A stretch of DNA of 64,000 nt, taken from contig NZ_JABSPA010000007.1 in assembly GCF_013214175.1 (NCBI RefSeq), forward strand, positions 217,440 through 281,439, given 5' to 3'. This DNA comes from Colwellia sp. Lineage in GTDB: Bacteria; Pseudomonadota; Gammaproteobacteria; Enterobacterales; Alteromonadaceae. Within the stretch, counting starts at the first letter, position 1; the number at the start of each line of letters is the position of its first letter. This document shows, in pieces, positions 34,432-43,418 of the stretch. The notes beneath the pieces were generated by a model, which was not told the origin of the DNA, ran no database searches, and was given only the letters and a program-made list of their open reading frames with translations. Position numbers and translations under genes: made by a program.

Positions 34432-36141
34432 TTATATTTTGGTAAATGGTACTTGATACTTTTCTTTAACTTTCACCAACTGTCTGTGTAAATCACTTTG
34501 AATTTTACTTATCGCCTCAGTCCCATATAAGTTATGCATTTCACTTGGGTCTGCAGCAATGTCGTACAGTTCAAAGTGATCAACACCCACATCTTTAAAG
34601 TGAATCAATTTGTGAGTATCCGTTCTTATGCCTTCTTGTTTAGCCACTTTGTGCTCTTTTTCTATGCCTTCATAGTAGTGATAATAAAGTGAGTCACGGT
34701 CAATCGGCTTTTGCTCAACGAGTCTATCTTTTAATGAAACACCTTGAATGTCTGCAGGGATATCTATGCCAGCAAAGTCTAGAAATGTCGGCGCGTAGTC
34801 AAGGTTTTGTACCATTTCAGTAATAACTTGCTTGGCTTTAATTTTTGCTGGGTAGCGTATAACCAAAGGTGTTCTCATACTTTCTTCGTACATAAAACGT
34901 TTATCAAACCAACCGTGTTCGCCGATATAAAAGCCTTGATCTGAGGTGTAAACCACTATGGTGTTTTCTGCTAAACCTTGTGCATCTAAATAATCTAAAA
35001 CTCTACCAATATCTTTATCCATGGAATAAATTGAACTTAAATAATCATGCATATATCGACGGTACTTCCATACTAATAAGGCTTTAGCATCGCCTTTGAC
35101 ATTTTGGTACTCTTTGTTTAATTCTTGATAATAAGCATCCCATTTCTTTTTTTGGCTTGGTGTCATTCGGCCATATAAAGCTTGCCACTGATGGCCCCAA
35201 CCCAAGGATATATCGGCTAAGTCACCAGCATAATCGGCTTCGCTTAACTTCAAGTCATAGGATAAGTACATGTCATTTATTTCTAACTCTTGCAATTGAG
35301 CCGCTGGTCGGTTTTTATAATCATCAAAGAAATTATCGGGTACCTGTAGATCTGAGGTATCAATAACGCCCAAATCATCAACGTTAGGCATCCAGTTTCG
35401 GTGTGGCGCTTTATGGTTGTAAATCATGGCAAACGGCTTTGATTTATCTCTGTTCTGCAAAAAGTCTAAGGCTAAGTCGCCGGTTTTTATCGTGGCATAA
35501 GCACCAAGATAGGTATTTTCATACTCAGTTTTTATTACCCTGCCATGTTTATTTTTAATGTCCTTGGTAACCGTGATTTCATTTGGTTTGTTGGTTACAA
35601 ACACAGGAGAGTAGTAATGGCCTTGACCACGTAAAATTTCCCAATAATCAAAACCAACAGGTTCAGAGTTCAAATGCCACTTGCCTACTACGGCGGTTTG
35701 ATAACCTGATTTTTGTAGATACTGTGGATAGGTCGGTTGAGTACCATCAAAAGAACTGTGGTTATCGGTAAAACCATTAATGTGGCTGTGCTTGCCTGTG
35801 AGCATTACTGCACGTGATGGACCACAAATTGAGTTAGCAACAAAAGAGTTTTTGAAAAGTACGCCTTCATTAGCAATGCGATCAATATTAGGGGTATTAA
35901 TGAGCTTACTTCCATAAGCACTTATGGCACGTTCAGAGTGATCATCAGACATAATAAATAGAATATTAGGACGGGTGTTTTTCGCTGTATTTTCAACATC
36001 ACTCACTTCTGTTAATCCTTCACTGGCAGCGTTTGTCACTTGTGGTTCACCGGTAAGACAACCAGACAATGCAGGTATGATAATGAAAGAGAGTAATGCC
36101 ATTCTCCCTACACCTGCCAATTTTATATTTTTCACATTCAT
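34432..36141 (-). CDS. Family S1 sulfatase, lipoprotein, canonical CGPSR
   Basis: The 569-residue sulfatase has a lipobox (PALSGC, Cys28), so it is probably attached to the outer membrane. The catalytic domain includes NILFIMSDDHSERAISAYG (about 59-77), the formylglycine motif C106-G-P-S-R110 in NSICGPSRAVMLTGK, GKWHLNSEPVGFDYW, YNHKAPHRNW and YTSDQGFYIGEHGWFDKRF. A long acidic-aromatic insert lies about residues 265-360. The pattern resembles N-acetylglucosamine-6-sulfatase-like members, which would fit the GH20 neighbours, but I did not assign the S1 subfamily. Its upstream region carries the shared promoter block with the TonB receptor. Confidence 0.93.
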   Translation of the reverse strand: MNVKNIKLAGVGRMALLSFIIIPALSGCLTGEPQVTNAASEGLTEVSDVENTAKNTRPNILFIMSDDHSERAISAYGSKLINTPNIDRIANEGVLFKNSFVANSICGPSRAVMLTGKHSHINGFTDNHSSFDGTQPTYPQYLQKSGYQTAVVGKWHLNSEPVGFDYWEILRGQGHYYSPVFVTNKPNEITVTKDIKNKHGRVIKTEYENTYLGAYATIKTGDLALDFLQNRDKSKPFAMIYNHKAPHRNWMPNVDDLGVIDTSDLQVPDNFFDDYKNRPAAQLQELEINDMYLSYDLKLSEADYAGDLADISLGWGHQWQALYGRMTPSQKKKWDAYYQELNKEYQNVKGDAKALLVWKYRRYMHDYLSSIYSMDKDIGRVLDYLDAQGLAENTIVVYTSDQGFYIGEHGWFDKRFMYEESMRTPLVIRYPAKIKAKQVITEMVQNLDYAPTFLDFAGIDIPADIQGVSLKDRLVEQKPIDRDSLYYHYYEGIEKEHKVAKQEGIRTDTHKLIHFKDVGVDHFELYDIAADPSEMHNLYGTEAISKIQSDLHRQLVKVKEKYQVPFTKI

Positions 36142-36220
36142 ACGCTCACCCTTCTATTTCCAAACCTGTTAATCAACGAATTGCAATCAGTTTGAACCTT
36201 AATGAACAATGGTGCTATCG

Positions 36221-36276
36221 GCGTATCCGGTATAAAACCGTGGGGAATAAGGAAGGTAGATATAGGGAAAGCCCTA
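36221..36276 (-). promoter_or_regulatory. Shared promoter block upstream of sulfatase
   Basis: TAGGG-AAAG-CCCTA (36263-36276) is a perfect palindrome; CTATCGGCGTATCCGG at 36215-36230 is identical to that before the TonB receptor, at the same spacing. The sulfatase start codon is about 75 bases further on the minus strand. A CCTATA-TTTT-TATAGG hairpin lies at 36310-36325. Confidence 0.65.
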
Positions 36277-36443
36277 CTATAATAAATCACTGATTAAATC
36301 AGGATTTACCTATATTTTTATAGGCTTAAAAAATACAAACTAAATGTACGTTACCGAAATGGTTTTAGCAGGAGTTATACCAGACAGAATAATCAAGGTT
36401 CACTAAGTGAGCCGTGTTTAATCCCCCTTGGTATTTATTAATT

Positions 36444-36743
36444 ATGGATAATAAGACGATTCAATTTGATCTTTATTCTCTGCTAATGCAAGTAGCCCAT
36501 GAAGAGTGCGAACTTATCGGAATAAAACTTATAAATGAAGGAGGCACTTACTTTATAGGGATCTCATGGCTGGTCAAAGGAGAGTTTTTTTTCAGAAGTT
36601 TTAACAAATTAACACTGCTGCTTTTAACCGAAATTTATCTTCCTAAAATGATTTTAATTCGACCTCACTGGCAAGAACAGCTTAATCATTGGGCAAAAAA
36701 ACCAACAAGCATATTATCCTTAGGTAAATTAGGCTGCGCTTGA
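36444..36743 (+). CDS. Small hypothetical protein
   Basis: About 99 residues from ATG 36444 (a GTG 36414 is also in frame). It is a mixed alpha/beta sequence with no signal peptide, FDLYSLLMQVAHEECELIGI near its start and a hydrophobic LTLLLLTEIYLPKMILI segment. No family was recognised. A lipoprotein gene follows in the same direction after 28 bases, so they may be one unit. Start support is weak. Confidence 0.5.
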   Translation: MDNKTIQFDLYSLLMQVAHEECELIGIKLINEGGTYFIGISWLVKGEFFFRSFNKLTLLLLTEIYLPKMILIRPHWQEQLNHWAKKPTSILSLGKLGCA

Positions 36744-36771
36744 TATTCAATCATTTAATTAAGGCAAAGAA

Positions 36772-37266
36772 ATGAAAAAAATACCAGTTAGTATCTATAG
36801 TCTCATTATCCTATTGTTAGTTATTGTCACTGGCTGCGACGTGATAAACAAGGACATACAACAAAGTGATATCCAACAACTCACTGACAATCTTAAAGTT
36901 AACTATGAGCTAATTGAGGTAAAGACAAACTGTGGTTGCTTAAATGATAAATCACTAGATAAATGTTATCTCTTTCAGCTATCACTCACCATGCCTATGG
37001 CATTTAATAAACAGGGCTGGGAAATATACTTCAGTCAGAAAAACTTAATAATAAAGGCCGAAAGCCACAATTTCGCTATTGAAAAAATAAATGGTGAGTT
37101 GCACCGTCTATACCCAAAAGAACAATTTAAGGGCTTTGAGCAAGAGAAAATTATCCGCATTTTATTAACTGCTAAAGCCGTACAATTAAAAGATGCCTTG
37201 TTACTGCCAAATTTTTATGTGATGAGCAAAGGCTTAAAGGCCACAGTAATAAAAAACAGCCGCTAG
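36772..37266 (+). CDS. Lipoprotein of unknown function
   Basis: The 164-residue product has a clear lipoprotein signal (LLVIVTGC, Cys22) preceded by AAGG seven bases before the start. Family search by eye suggests resemblance to the N-terminal CHB-HEX (hexosaminidase) domain: TDNLKVNYELIEVKTNC, CYLFQLSLTMP, GWEIYFSQKNLI and NGELHRLYPKEQF. That domain usually precedes a GH20 catalytic barrel, so this may be a split or truncated hexosaminidase module. It ends at a normal stop, and no GH20 barrel follows. It may bind chitosaccharide-like glycans. Confidence 0.7.
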   Translation: MKKIPVSIYSLIILLLVIVTGCDVINKDIQQSDIQQLTDNLKVNYELIEVKTNCGCLNDKSLDKCYLFQLSLTMPMAFNKQGWEIYFSQKNLIIKAESHNFAIEKINGELHRLYPKEQFKGFEQEKIIRILLTAKAVQLKDALLLPNFYVMSKGLKATVIKNSR

Positions 37267-37568
37267 ATAAGATAGCAATTCACCAGCCCCCATGTCATTT
37301 ACATATAAAATACACTAAACAACACTTACCCTCTCCAGTTACAACCGTGACTAAAGAAAACAAAACTCAAAAAATCAAACAGATAGACACAGCTAAAAAG
37401 CCAACCACCTTATGAGTTAACGCTTTAAGTAACTCTTACGTCATTTAAAAACATAAATAACACTTTCCTTAAATCAAGTTAAGGTGTACATTATCATTAA
37501 AAGACACTATGATGATTTACTAAAGCTATGAGCATACTGATATTTGTAGCTGCCAAAAGGAATAAACT
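37267..37568 (+). promoter_or_regulatory. Promoter region of the sugar-acid operon
   Basis: This 300-base gap precedes the catabolic operon. AGGTGTACATTA at 37482-37493 shares TGTACATTA with the symporter promoter (3619-3627). No other gene is visible. Confidence 0.35.
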
Positions 37569-38585
37569 ATGATGAAGTCAATCGTTTGCCAACAACCCGG
37601 TGAGCTTAATTTTTTAGAAAGTAAAAAGCCACAACCTAAAGCTGGTGAAGTATTACTTAAAATTCGCGCTATTGGCGTTTGTGGTACTGATATCCATGCC
37701 TACGGTGGTAATCAACCATTTTTTACCTACCCACGTGTACTTGGTCATGAGCTTTCAGGTGAAATTGAAGCGCTAGGTGAAGGTGTTGATTTACCTCTTG
37801 GCAAAGCCGCTTATGTTATTCCTTATTTAGAATGTGGCAAATGTGTTGCTTGTCGCGCTGGTAAAACTAACTGCTGTACTGATATTGAAGTAATTGGTGT
37901 GCATCGTGACGGTGGTATGTGTGAATACTTATGTTTACCTGCATCGCATGTAGTGATCACTGAAGGTGTACCTTTTGATCAATTGGCTATAGTTGAATGT
38001 TTAGCCATTGGCGCTCACTCGGTTCGCCGTGGTGAAGTATCTAAAAACGATACCGTATTGGTATTAGGCGCTGGCCCTATTGGTTTAGGCGCTGCTCAAT
38101 TTGCTAAAGTTGCCGGTGCTAAAGTCTTTGTTGCTGATGTAAACGAAGATCGCTTAGCCTTTGCAAAACGTGAATTAAACATTGATGCTACAGTTGATTG
38201 TAAAGGCGATGTAAAAGCACAACTTGCAGCGCTTACTGATGGCGATTTCCCCACAGTGATTATTGACTGTACTGGTAATCCAGGCGCAATGCAGTCGACC
38301 TTCGGTTGGTTAGCACATGGCGGTACTTTGGTATTTGTTAGTGTTGTTAAAGCAGATATTAGCTTTAATGATCCTGAGTTCCACAAACGTGAAACTACCC
38401 TGAAAGGCAGTCGTAATGCCACTAAAGAAGATTTTGAACACGTAGTTGCTTGTTTAAGTAACGGCACGGCAAAATCAACAGCTATGGTAACTCACAAAAC
38501 CAGCTTTGATGACTTCCCTACGATATTTCCTGAGTGGGTAAAACCTGACTCAGGTGTTGTTAAAGCAGTTATTGAAATTAACTAA
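37569..38585 (+). CDS. lgoD: Zn-dependent sugar-acid dehydrogenase, L-galactonate 5-dehydrogenase-like
   Basis: The 338-residue MDR-family alcohol dehydrogenase has catalytic zinc ligands C38 and H60-E61 (VCGTDIHAYGGNQPFF, RVLGHE), a structural-zinc Cys cluster (ECGKCVACRAGKTNCC) and a NAD-binding GAGPIGLG. From memory its N-terminal third and the DPEFHKRETTLKGSRNAT segment closely resemble E. coli YjjN/LgoD, which oxidises L-galactonate to D-tagaturonate. That reaction fits the altronate and KDG enzymes downstream. An alternative is oxidation of L-fucose or L-fuconate. AGGA precedes the start. First gene of a same-strand operon reaching 44957. Confidence 0.82.
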   Translation: MMKSIVCQQPGELNFLESKKPQPKAGEVLLKIRAIGVCGTDIHAYGGNQPFFTYPRVLGHELSGEIEALGEGVDLPLGKAAYVIPYLECGKCVACRAGKTNCCTDIEVIGVHRDGGMCEYLCLPASHVVITEGVPFDQLAIVECLAIGAHSVRRGEVSKNDTVLVLGAGPIGLGAAQFAKVAGAKVFVADVNEDRLAFAKRELNIDATVDCKGDVKAQLAALTDGDFPTVIIDCTGNPGAMQSTFGWLAHGGTLVFVSVVKADISFNDPEFHKRETTLKGSRNATKEDFEHVVACLSNGTAKSTAMVTHKTSFDDFPTIFPEWVKPDSGVVKAVIEIN

Positions 38586-38697
38586 AATTAACTGAAATTA
38601 GTTAACACTCATTGAATTTAGCTTAAACAAGTTGAGATTAATTAACATTATTAATCTCAACTTGTTTCAAGCGTATAAGAAGCTCTCAGAGGTCTGT

Positions 38698-39528
38698 ATG
38701 TATATCGATGCCCACCACCATTTATGGAATTATGATCCCGTTGAATATGACTGGATTGATGATTCTATGGCTGTTTTGAAGAAAGATTTTCTTATTAAAG
38801 ATCTTGAAAAGACGCTTTATCAAAATGGCTTTTCCACGAGTGTTGCCATACAAGCACGCCAGTCTATGGAAGAAACCTTGTGGTTATTAACGCTTGCTGA
38901 GCAAACAGATCTCATTAAAGGCGTTGTTGGCTGGATAGATCTACAAAGCGATACGCTAGCACAACAATTAGATGAACTTGCTAAATACAAGAAATTAGTA
39001 GGCTTTCGCCATGTTCTCCAAGGTGAAACTGACCCTACTTTTATGCAAAACCCTGACTTTATTCGTGGTTTAAAAATGCTCGCCGATAGAGGTTATCGTT
39101 ACGATTTATTAATTTTAGCCTCACAATTACCTGCCGCAGCAGAAATGCTCGAGCAAGTACCAAATTTACACGTGGTTATCGACCACATTGCTAAACCTAA
39201 CATCAAATCAAGAAATGACTTTGATATCTGGCAACAAGGTATGGCGGTACTAGCGCACAATAAAAACTGTTATTGCAAGCTTTCAGGCATGGTCACCGAA
39301 GCGGACTGGCAAGCTTGGACCCGTGCTGACCTGCAGCCTTATATGAAAACGATTTGGGATTTATTTGGCCAACAAAGAATTATGTTTGGCTCAGACTGGC
39401 CAGTTTGTTTAGTGGCAGCCGAGTACCAACAAGTAAAACAGCTGGTTGTTGATTTTGTCAGTGAACAAAGCCCGCAAGCTAGCAAGTTGATTATGGGTGA
39501 AAATGCCCAGCGTTTTTATCAGCTTTAA
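38698..39528 (+). CDS. Amidohydrolase-family sugar lactonase
   Basis: The 276-residue protein starts at ATG 38698 (GAGGT five bases before); an earlier TTG frame start lacks support. It has the COG3618 signature MYIDAHHHLWNYDPVEYDWID, FRHVLQGETDP, VIDHIAKPNI, CKLSGMVTEADW and MFGSDWPVC with the metal-coordinating His and Asp. In known L-fucose and L-galactose pathways this family hydrolyses the 1,4- or 1,5-lactone to the sugar acid. It should supply L-galactonate or L-fuconate to the flanking enzymes in the cytoplasm. Confidence 0.88.
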   Translation: MYIDAHHHLWNYDPVEYDWIDDSMAVLKKDFLIKDLEKTLYQNGFSTSVAIQARQSMEETLWLLTLAEQTDLIKGVVGWIDLQSDTLAQQLDELAKYKKLVGFRHVLQGETDPTFMQNPDFIRGLKMLADRGYRYDLLILASQLPAAAEMLEQVPNLHVVIDHIAKPNIKSRNDFDIWQQGMAVLAHNKNCYCKLSGMVTEADWQAWTRADLQPYMKTIWDLFGQQRIMFGSDWPVCLVAAEYQQVKQLVVDFVSEQSPQASKLIMGENAQRFYQL

Positions 39529-39711
39529 CAGCACTTATAACGTCCAAGCCCAAATTACCAAGACATATTAAACAGCTGTTTCTAAAAGCCAAAAGTAGTA
39601 AGCGTTATGAACAGTGCGCTTGCACTAAAAGCTAGTTGATTAGTCCGTTAGAAAACACCTAATTATTTGAAAATAATAAAGTGTTGAGAACTAAGTAAAG
39701 AGTACAAAATC

Positions 39712-41226
39712 ATGAGCATAGAACAACCAGAAGTAAGAAGCTTTATTCAAGTCCATAGTAAAGATACTGTTGCCGTGGCGCTTGAGGACTTAGCTAAAGG
39801 CTCGGTTATTTCGGTAAACAATCAAAATATCACCTTGAATGAAGATATAGGTCGTGGTCACAAAATTGCGTTAAGCGATCAACAGGAAAATGAACAAATC
39901 ATCAAATATGGTTATTCAATTGGCTATCTAACATCTGCTATTCAAGCTGGTGATTGGGTACATAGTCACAACTTAAAAACTTTACTAAGTGATGACGATA
40001 AATTTTCTTACCAACCAGCGAATCATGTTCTGGCTAATGTTAGTGAAGAAATGCCAACTTTTATGGGCTACCCACGTGCCAATGGTTTGGTCGGTATTCG
40101 TAATGAATTATGGATAATCAACAGTGTCGGCTGTGTTAACAGCCTAGCACAATCATTAGTACGCCAGTGTAAAGCACAATTTAGTGAACTGGCCGATGAT
40201 TTTCTCGCCGTTACCCATCCTTTTGGCTGTTCACAATTAGGCGATGACTTAGCGCAAACTAAACAACTACTGGCATCACTTGCAAGTAACCCCAATGCCG
40301 GTGCCGTGTTGTTTTTAGGTTTAGGCTGTGAAAACAACCAATTATCAGCCCTGGTTGCTGATTTACCAAGCGAAATGAGCGAACGTATATCTTACTTCAA
40401 CGCCCAAGAAGTAGATGATGAAGAAGCTGAAGGTATGGCTCATATTGAAAAATTATTAGCCACCATGGCTAATGATAAACGCATTGCATGCCCTGTTTCG
40501 AAACTAACACTGGCGATGAAATGTGGTGGCTCTGATGGTTTAAGTGGTTTAACGGCTAACCCTTTATTAGGCCGTATCAGTGAAAAAATGGCCGCTTATG
40601 GCGCGACCGTTATTTTAACAGAAACACCGGAAATGTTCGGCGCTGAGCAAGTATTGATGAATAACGCGGCTAACGAAGGCGTTTATAACGACATAGTAAA
40701 ACTTGTTAATGGTTTTAAACAATATTTCATCGCAAACAAACAACCGGTTTATGAAAATCCATCACCAGGCAATAAAGCCGGCGGTTTAACTACTTTAGAA
40801 GATAAGTCGCTTGGCGCCATTCAAAAAGGTGGTAATGCACCGGTACAAGATGTCATCAAATATGGCGAAAAAGCTACCGCTAAAAATGGCATAACCTTAT
40901 TGCAAGGCCCTGGCAATGATGCCGTATCTTGTACTGCCTTAGCTGCAAGTGGCGCCAATATGGTGCTATTTACTACCGGTAGAGGTACTCCTTTAGGCGT
41001 ACCTGTTCCGACAGTGAAGATTTCTTCAAATAGCAACTTAGCAACACGTAAAAAACATTGGATTGATTTCGATGCCGGGCAACTGCTACGTCTTGATAAA
41101 ACTCAAGATGAATGTACGCAAGAATTTTTTGATTTATTACTCGAGATAGCCTCAGGTAAAGCCACTAAAAACGAGCTTAATCAATTTAAAGAAATTTCAA
41201 TTTGGAAAGGCGGCGTTACCCTGTAA
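39712..41226 (+). CDS. uxaA: UxaA family dehydratase (altronate dehydratase-like)
   Basis: The 504-residue protein has an N-terminal SAF domain (about 10-95) and a long UxaA-type dehydratase domain: FMGYPRANGLVGIRNELWI, VTHPFGCSQLGDD, LFLGLGCENNQLSAL, LAMKCGGSDGLSGLTANPLLG, ETPEMFGAEQVLM and LFTTGRGTPLGVPVPTVKISSN. Length matches E. coli UxaA (495). It probably dehydrates D-altronate to 2-keto-3-deoxy-D-gluconate with an Fe/Mn-type metal site; related family members act on galactarate or other acids. Third gene in the operon, next to the reductase at 41248. Confidence 0.88.
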   Translation: MSIEQPEVRSFIQVHSKDTVAVALEDLAKGSVISVNNQNITLNEDIGRGHKIALSDQQENEQIIKYGYSIGYLTSAIQAGDWVHSHNLKTLLSDDDKFSYQPANHVLANVSEEMPTFMGYPRANGLVGIRNELWIINSVGCVNSLAQSLVRQCKAQFSELADDFLAVTHPFGCSQLGDDLAQTKQLLASLASNPNAGAVLFLGLGCENNQLSALVADLPSEMSERISYFNAQEVDDEEAEGMAHIEKLLATMANDKRIACPVSKLTLAMKCGGSDGLSGLTANPLLGRISEKMAAYGATVILTETPEMFGAEQVLMNNAANEGVYNDIVKLVNGFKQYFIANKQPVYENPSPGNKAGGLTTLEDKSLGAIQKGGNAPVQDVIKYGEKATAKNGITLLQGPGNDAVSCTALAASGANMVLFTTGRGTPLGVPVPTVKISSNSNLATRKKHWIDFDAGQLLRLDKTQDECTQEFFDLLLEIASGKATKNELNQFKEISIWKGGVTL

Positions 41227-41247
41227 GGGCTAAGCCGATAAATAATT

Positions 41248-42774
41248 ATGAACTTATCTAATAAAGAACCTAATAAAGAATCTAGTATAAAATTAACAAA
41301 CAAAACTGTAAAAAATGTAGCTGAGAACTCAGCCGCTAATGGCTCGAAAATAATCACTCCTCAATACGATAGAGAAAATACCGAAATAGGTATTGTCCAT
41401 TTAGGACCTGGCGCATTTCACCGTGCTCATCAAGCGGTATATACAGAAAATGCCATGAACTTAGTCGGCGGCAACTGGGGCATTTGTGGCGTTTCACTAA
41501 GAAGTGCTACCGCGCGTGATGTATTGGCTAAACAAGATAACTTATATACCCTAGCCATTTTAGATAAAGAAATTAATTATCAAATCATTGGCTCGATTAA
41601 AGAAGTACTCGTTGCCAGTGAGCAACCTGCACAAGTGATGGCTCGTTTAACTGCGCCAACGACAAAATTAGTAACGTTAACCATCACTGAAAAAGGCTAT
41701 TGCCTTGGAGCTGATGGTCGACTTGATTTACAACACGGTGATATTGTTCACGATTTAAGCAATCGTAGTCAACCTATCAGTGCTATTGGTTATATAACCC
41801 AAGCCTTAGGACAACGAAAAATTAACGGTATTGCTGCCTTTAACGTACTAAGTTGCGATAACGTTTCTGGCAATGGCGATAAGTTGCGTCAAGCTGTAAT
41901 CGATTACGCCACGCAATTAGATGCCGGTTTGGCCACTTGGATTGAAGTTAACGTTGCTTTCCCTAATGCCATGGTAGATAGCATCACCCCTAAAACGGAA
42001 GATTACACCGTTGATAGTGTCTCAAATGCTATTGGTGCCCGTGATGAATGGCCAATTCAACGTGAACAGTTCACCCAATGGGTGATTGAAGATAACTGGA
42101 ACGGCGAACGCCCTGCTTGGGATAAAGTTGGCGTAGTGTTTACTTCTGATGTTGAAGGTTTTGAAAAAGCTAAATTACGTTTACTTAACTGTTTACATTC
42201 AACCTTAGCCTATGCAGGCTCACTTGCTGGTTTTGAAACTGTTTTTGATGTCACCAGTGACGATGCTTTTTATCAGTTTATTTGTCAGCTTGCCAATGAA
42301 GAAGTCATTGGCTCATTTGTACCACCAAAAGAACTTGATGTAGAAAGCTACAGTAAAGAAATTATAGAACGCTTTTTAAACCCTGAGATCCGTCACTTAT
42401 TGGCGCAAATAGCATGGGATGGCTCGCAAAAAGTACAAATGCGCATATTGCCAATCATAGAAGATAATTTGGCCTTAGGTCGCTCAACTAAACTGCTATC
42501 TTTATCACTTGCTTGTTGGTTTGAATTTATTTGTCGTGCTTTAAAAGACAACAGAGAGATTATTGATCCCCTAGCGGCAGAATTTGCCAGCATGCCAGCA
42601 TTGCTTAGTAATGACAGCAGCGAGGTGGTTGCCGCCTTCTTAAGTATTGAATCAGTTTTCGGCCAAGATTTGAAAAATAATAGCGCTTTGAAAACACAAC
42701 TAGCTGACAGTTTATCTGCATTACGCATTGGTGAAGCTCGTCAAATCAACAACATTGTAGAGAAATTATGTTAA
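41248..42774 (+). CDS. Mannitol-dehydrogenase-family reductase (UxuB-like)
   Basis: The 508-residue enzyme has the long-chain mannitol dehydrogenase fold: IVHLGPGAFHRAHQAVYTENA (Rossmann), LTITEKGYCLG, FNVLSCDNVSGNGDKLR, EVNVAFPNAMVDSITPKT and FEKAKLRLLNCLHSTLAYAG with the catalytic Lys. By sequence it looks like UxuB (fructuronate/mannonate) more than UxaB; context with an altronate dehydratase would call for tagaturonate to altronate. Its N-terminus has a 30-residue Lys/Asn-rich extension. The 3' end overlaps the aldolase start by seven bases. Confidence 0.88.
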   Translation: MNLSNKEPNKESSIKLTNKTVKNVAENSAANGSKIITPQYDRENTEIGIVHLGPGAFHRAHQAVYTENAMNLVGGNWGICGVSLRSATARDVLAKQDNLYTLAILDKEINYQIIGSIKEVLVASEQPAQVMARLTAPTTKLVTLTITEKGYCLGADGRLDLQHGDIVHDLSNRSQPISAIGYITQALGQRKINGIAAFNVLSCDNVSGNGDKLRQAVIDYATQLDAGLATWIEVNVAFPNAMVDSITPKTEDYTVDSVSNAIGARDEWPIQREQFTQWVIEDNWNGERPAWDKVGVVFTSDVEGFEKAKLRLLNCLHSTLAYAGSLAGFETVFDVTSDDAFYQFICQLANEEVIGSFVPPKELDVESYSKEIIERFLNPEIRHLLAQIAWDGSQKVQMRILPIIEDNLALGRSTKLLSLSLACWFEFICRALKDNREIIDPLAAEFASMPALLSNDSSEVVAAFLSIESVFGQDLKNNSALKTQLADSLSALRIGEARQINNIVEKLC

Positions 42775-43418
42775 ATCCAAGTTTTGCAGCATTAGTTAAA
42801 AACAGCCCTATTTTACCGGTATTACACATGGAAAGTGTTGAGGACGCTGTGAATGTCAGTCGCGCTTTATACAAGGGTGGTATTACTTGTGCTGAAATCG
42901 TTTTACGCTCGCCAGTTGCACTTGATTGTATTAAAGCCGTCAGTGAGCAAGTACCTGAGATGACAGTGGGTGTTGGTACCTTAACCACGCCACAACAAGT
43001 AACAGATTCAGTCGCTGCCGGGGCTCAATTTTTAGTAAGTCCTTCATTTACTAAAACCTTAGCAACTGCGATGCTTGAGACTGGCTTGCCTATGTTACCC
43101 GGCGTAGTAAGCCCTTCTGAAATTACTCAAGCATTAGAATTGGGCATTACAGAAGTGAAGTTTTTCCCCGCTGCACAATATGGTGGTGCAAAAACCATTA
43201 AGGCATTATCGAGTGTTTTTAGTCAGGTAAAATTTTGCCCAACCGGTGGTGTAAGCCTTGACAATATGGCTGAGTATTTTTCCAACAAGAGCATTTTTGC
43301 TGTAGGTGGCTCTTGGATGGTACCTAAAGATCTTATCGCTAAAAAAGATTGGGCTGCTATCACACTTTTAAGCAAACAAGCTATTGACGCGATTAATAAC
43401 TTGGATAGATGCGCATGA
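42768..43418 (+). CDS. eda: KDPG aldolase
   Basis: The 216-residue protein matches Eda: PVLHMESVEDAVNVSRALYKGGITCAEIVLRSP, VGVGTLTTPQQV, GAQFLVSPSF, PGVVSPSEITQALELG, TEVKFFPAAQYGG with the Schiff-base Lys, and FCPTGGVSLDNM. It cleaves 2-keto-3-deoxy-6-phosphogluconate to pyruvate and glyceraldehyde 3-phosphate in the cytoplasm. It overlaps the reductase upstream and the kinase downstream, so translation is coupled in the operon. Confidence 0.94.
   Translation: MLNPSFAALVKNSPILPVLHMESVEDAVNVSRALYKGGITCAEIVLRSPVALDCIKAVSEQVPEMTVGVGTLTTPQQVTDSVAAGAQFLVSPSFTKTLATAMLETGLPMLPGVVSPSEITQALELGITEVKFFPAAQYGGAKTIKALSSVFSQVKFCPTGGVSLDNMAEYFSNKSIFAVGGSWMVPKDLIAKKDWAAITLLSKQAIDAINNLDRCA

Noticed and set aside
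36310..36325. CCTATA-TTTT-TATAGG hairpin as a regulator site
   Set aside because: Seen only once and explained by AT-rich symmetry; no link to other promoters.
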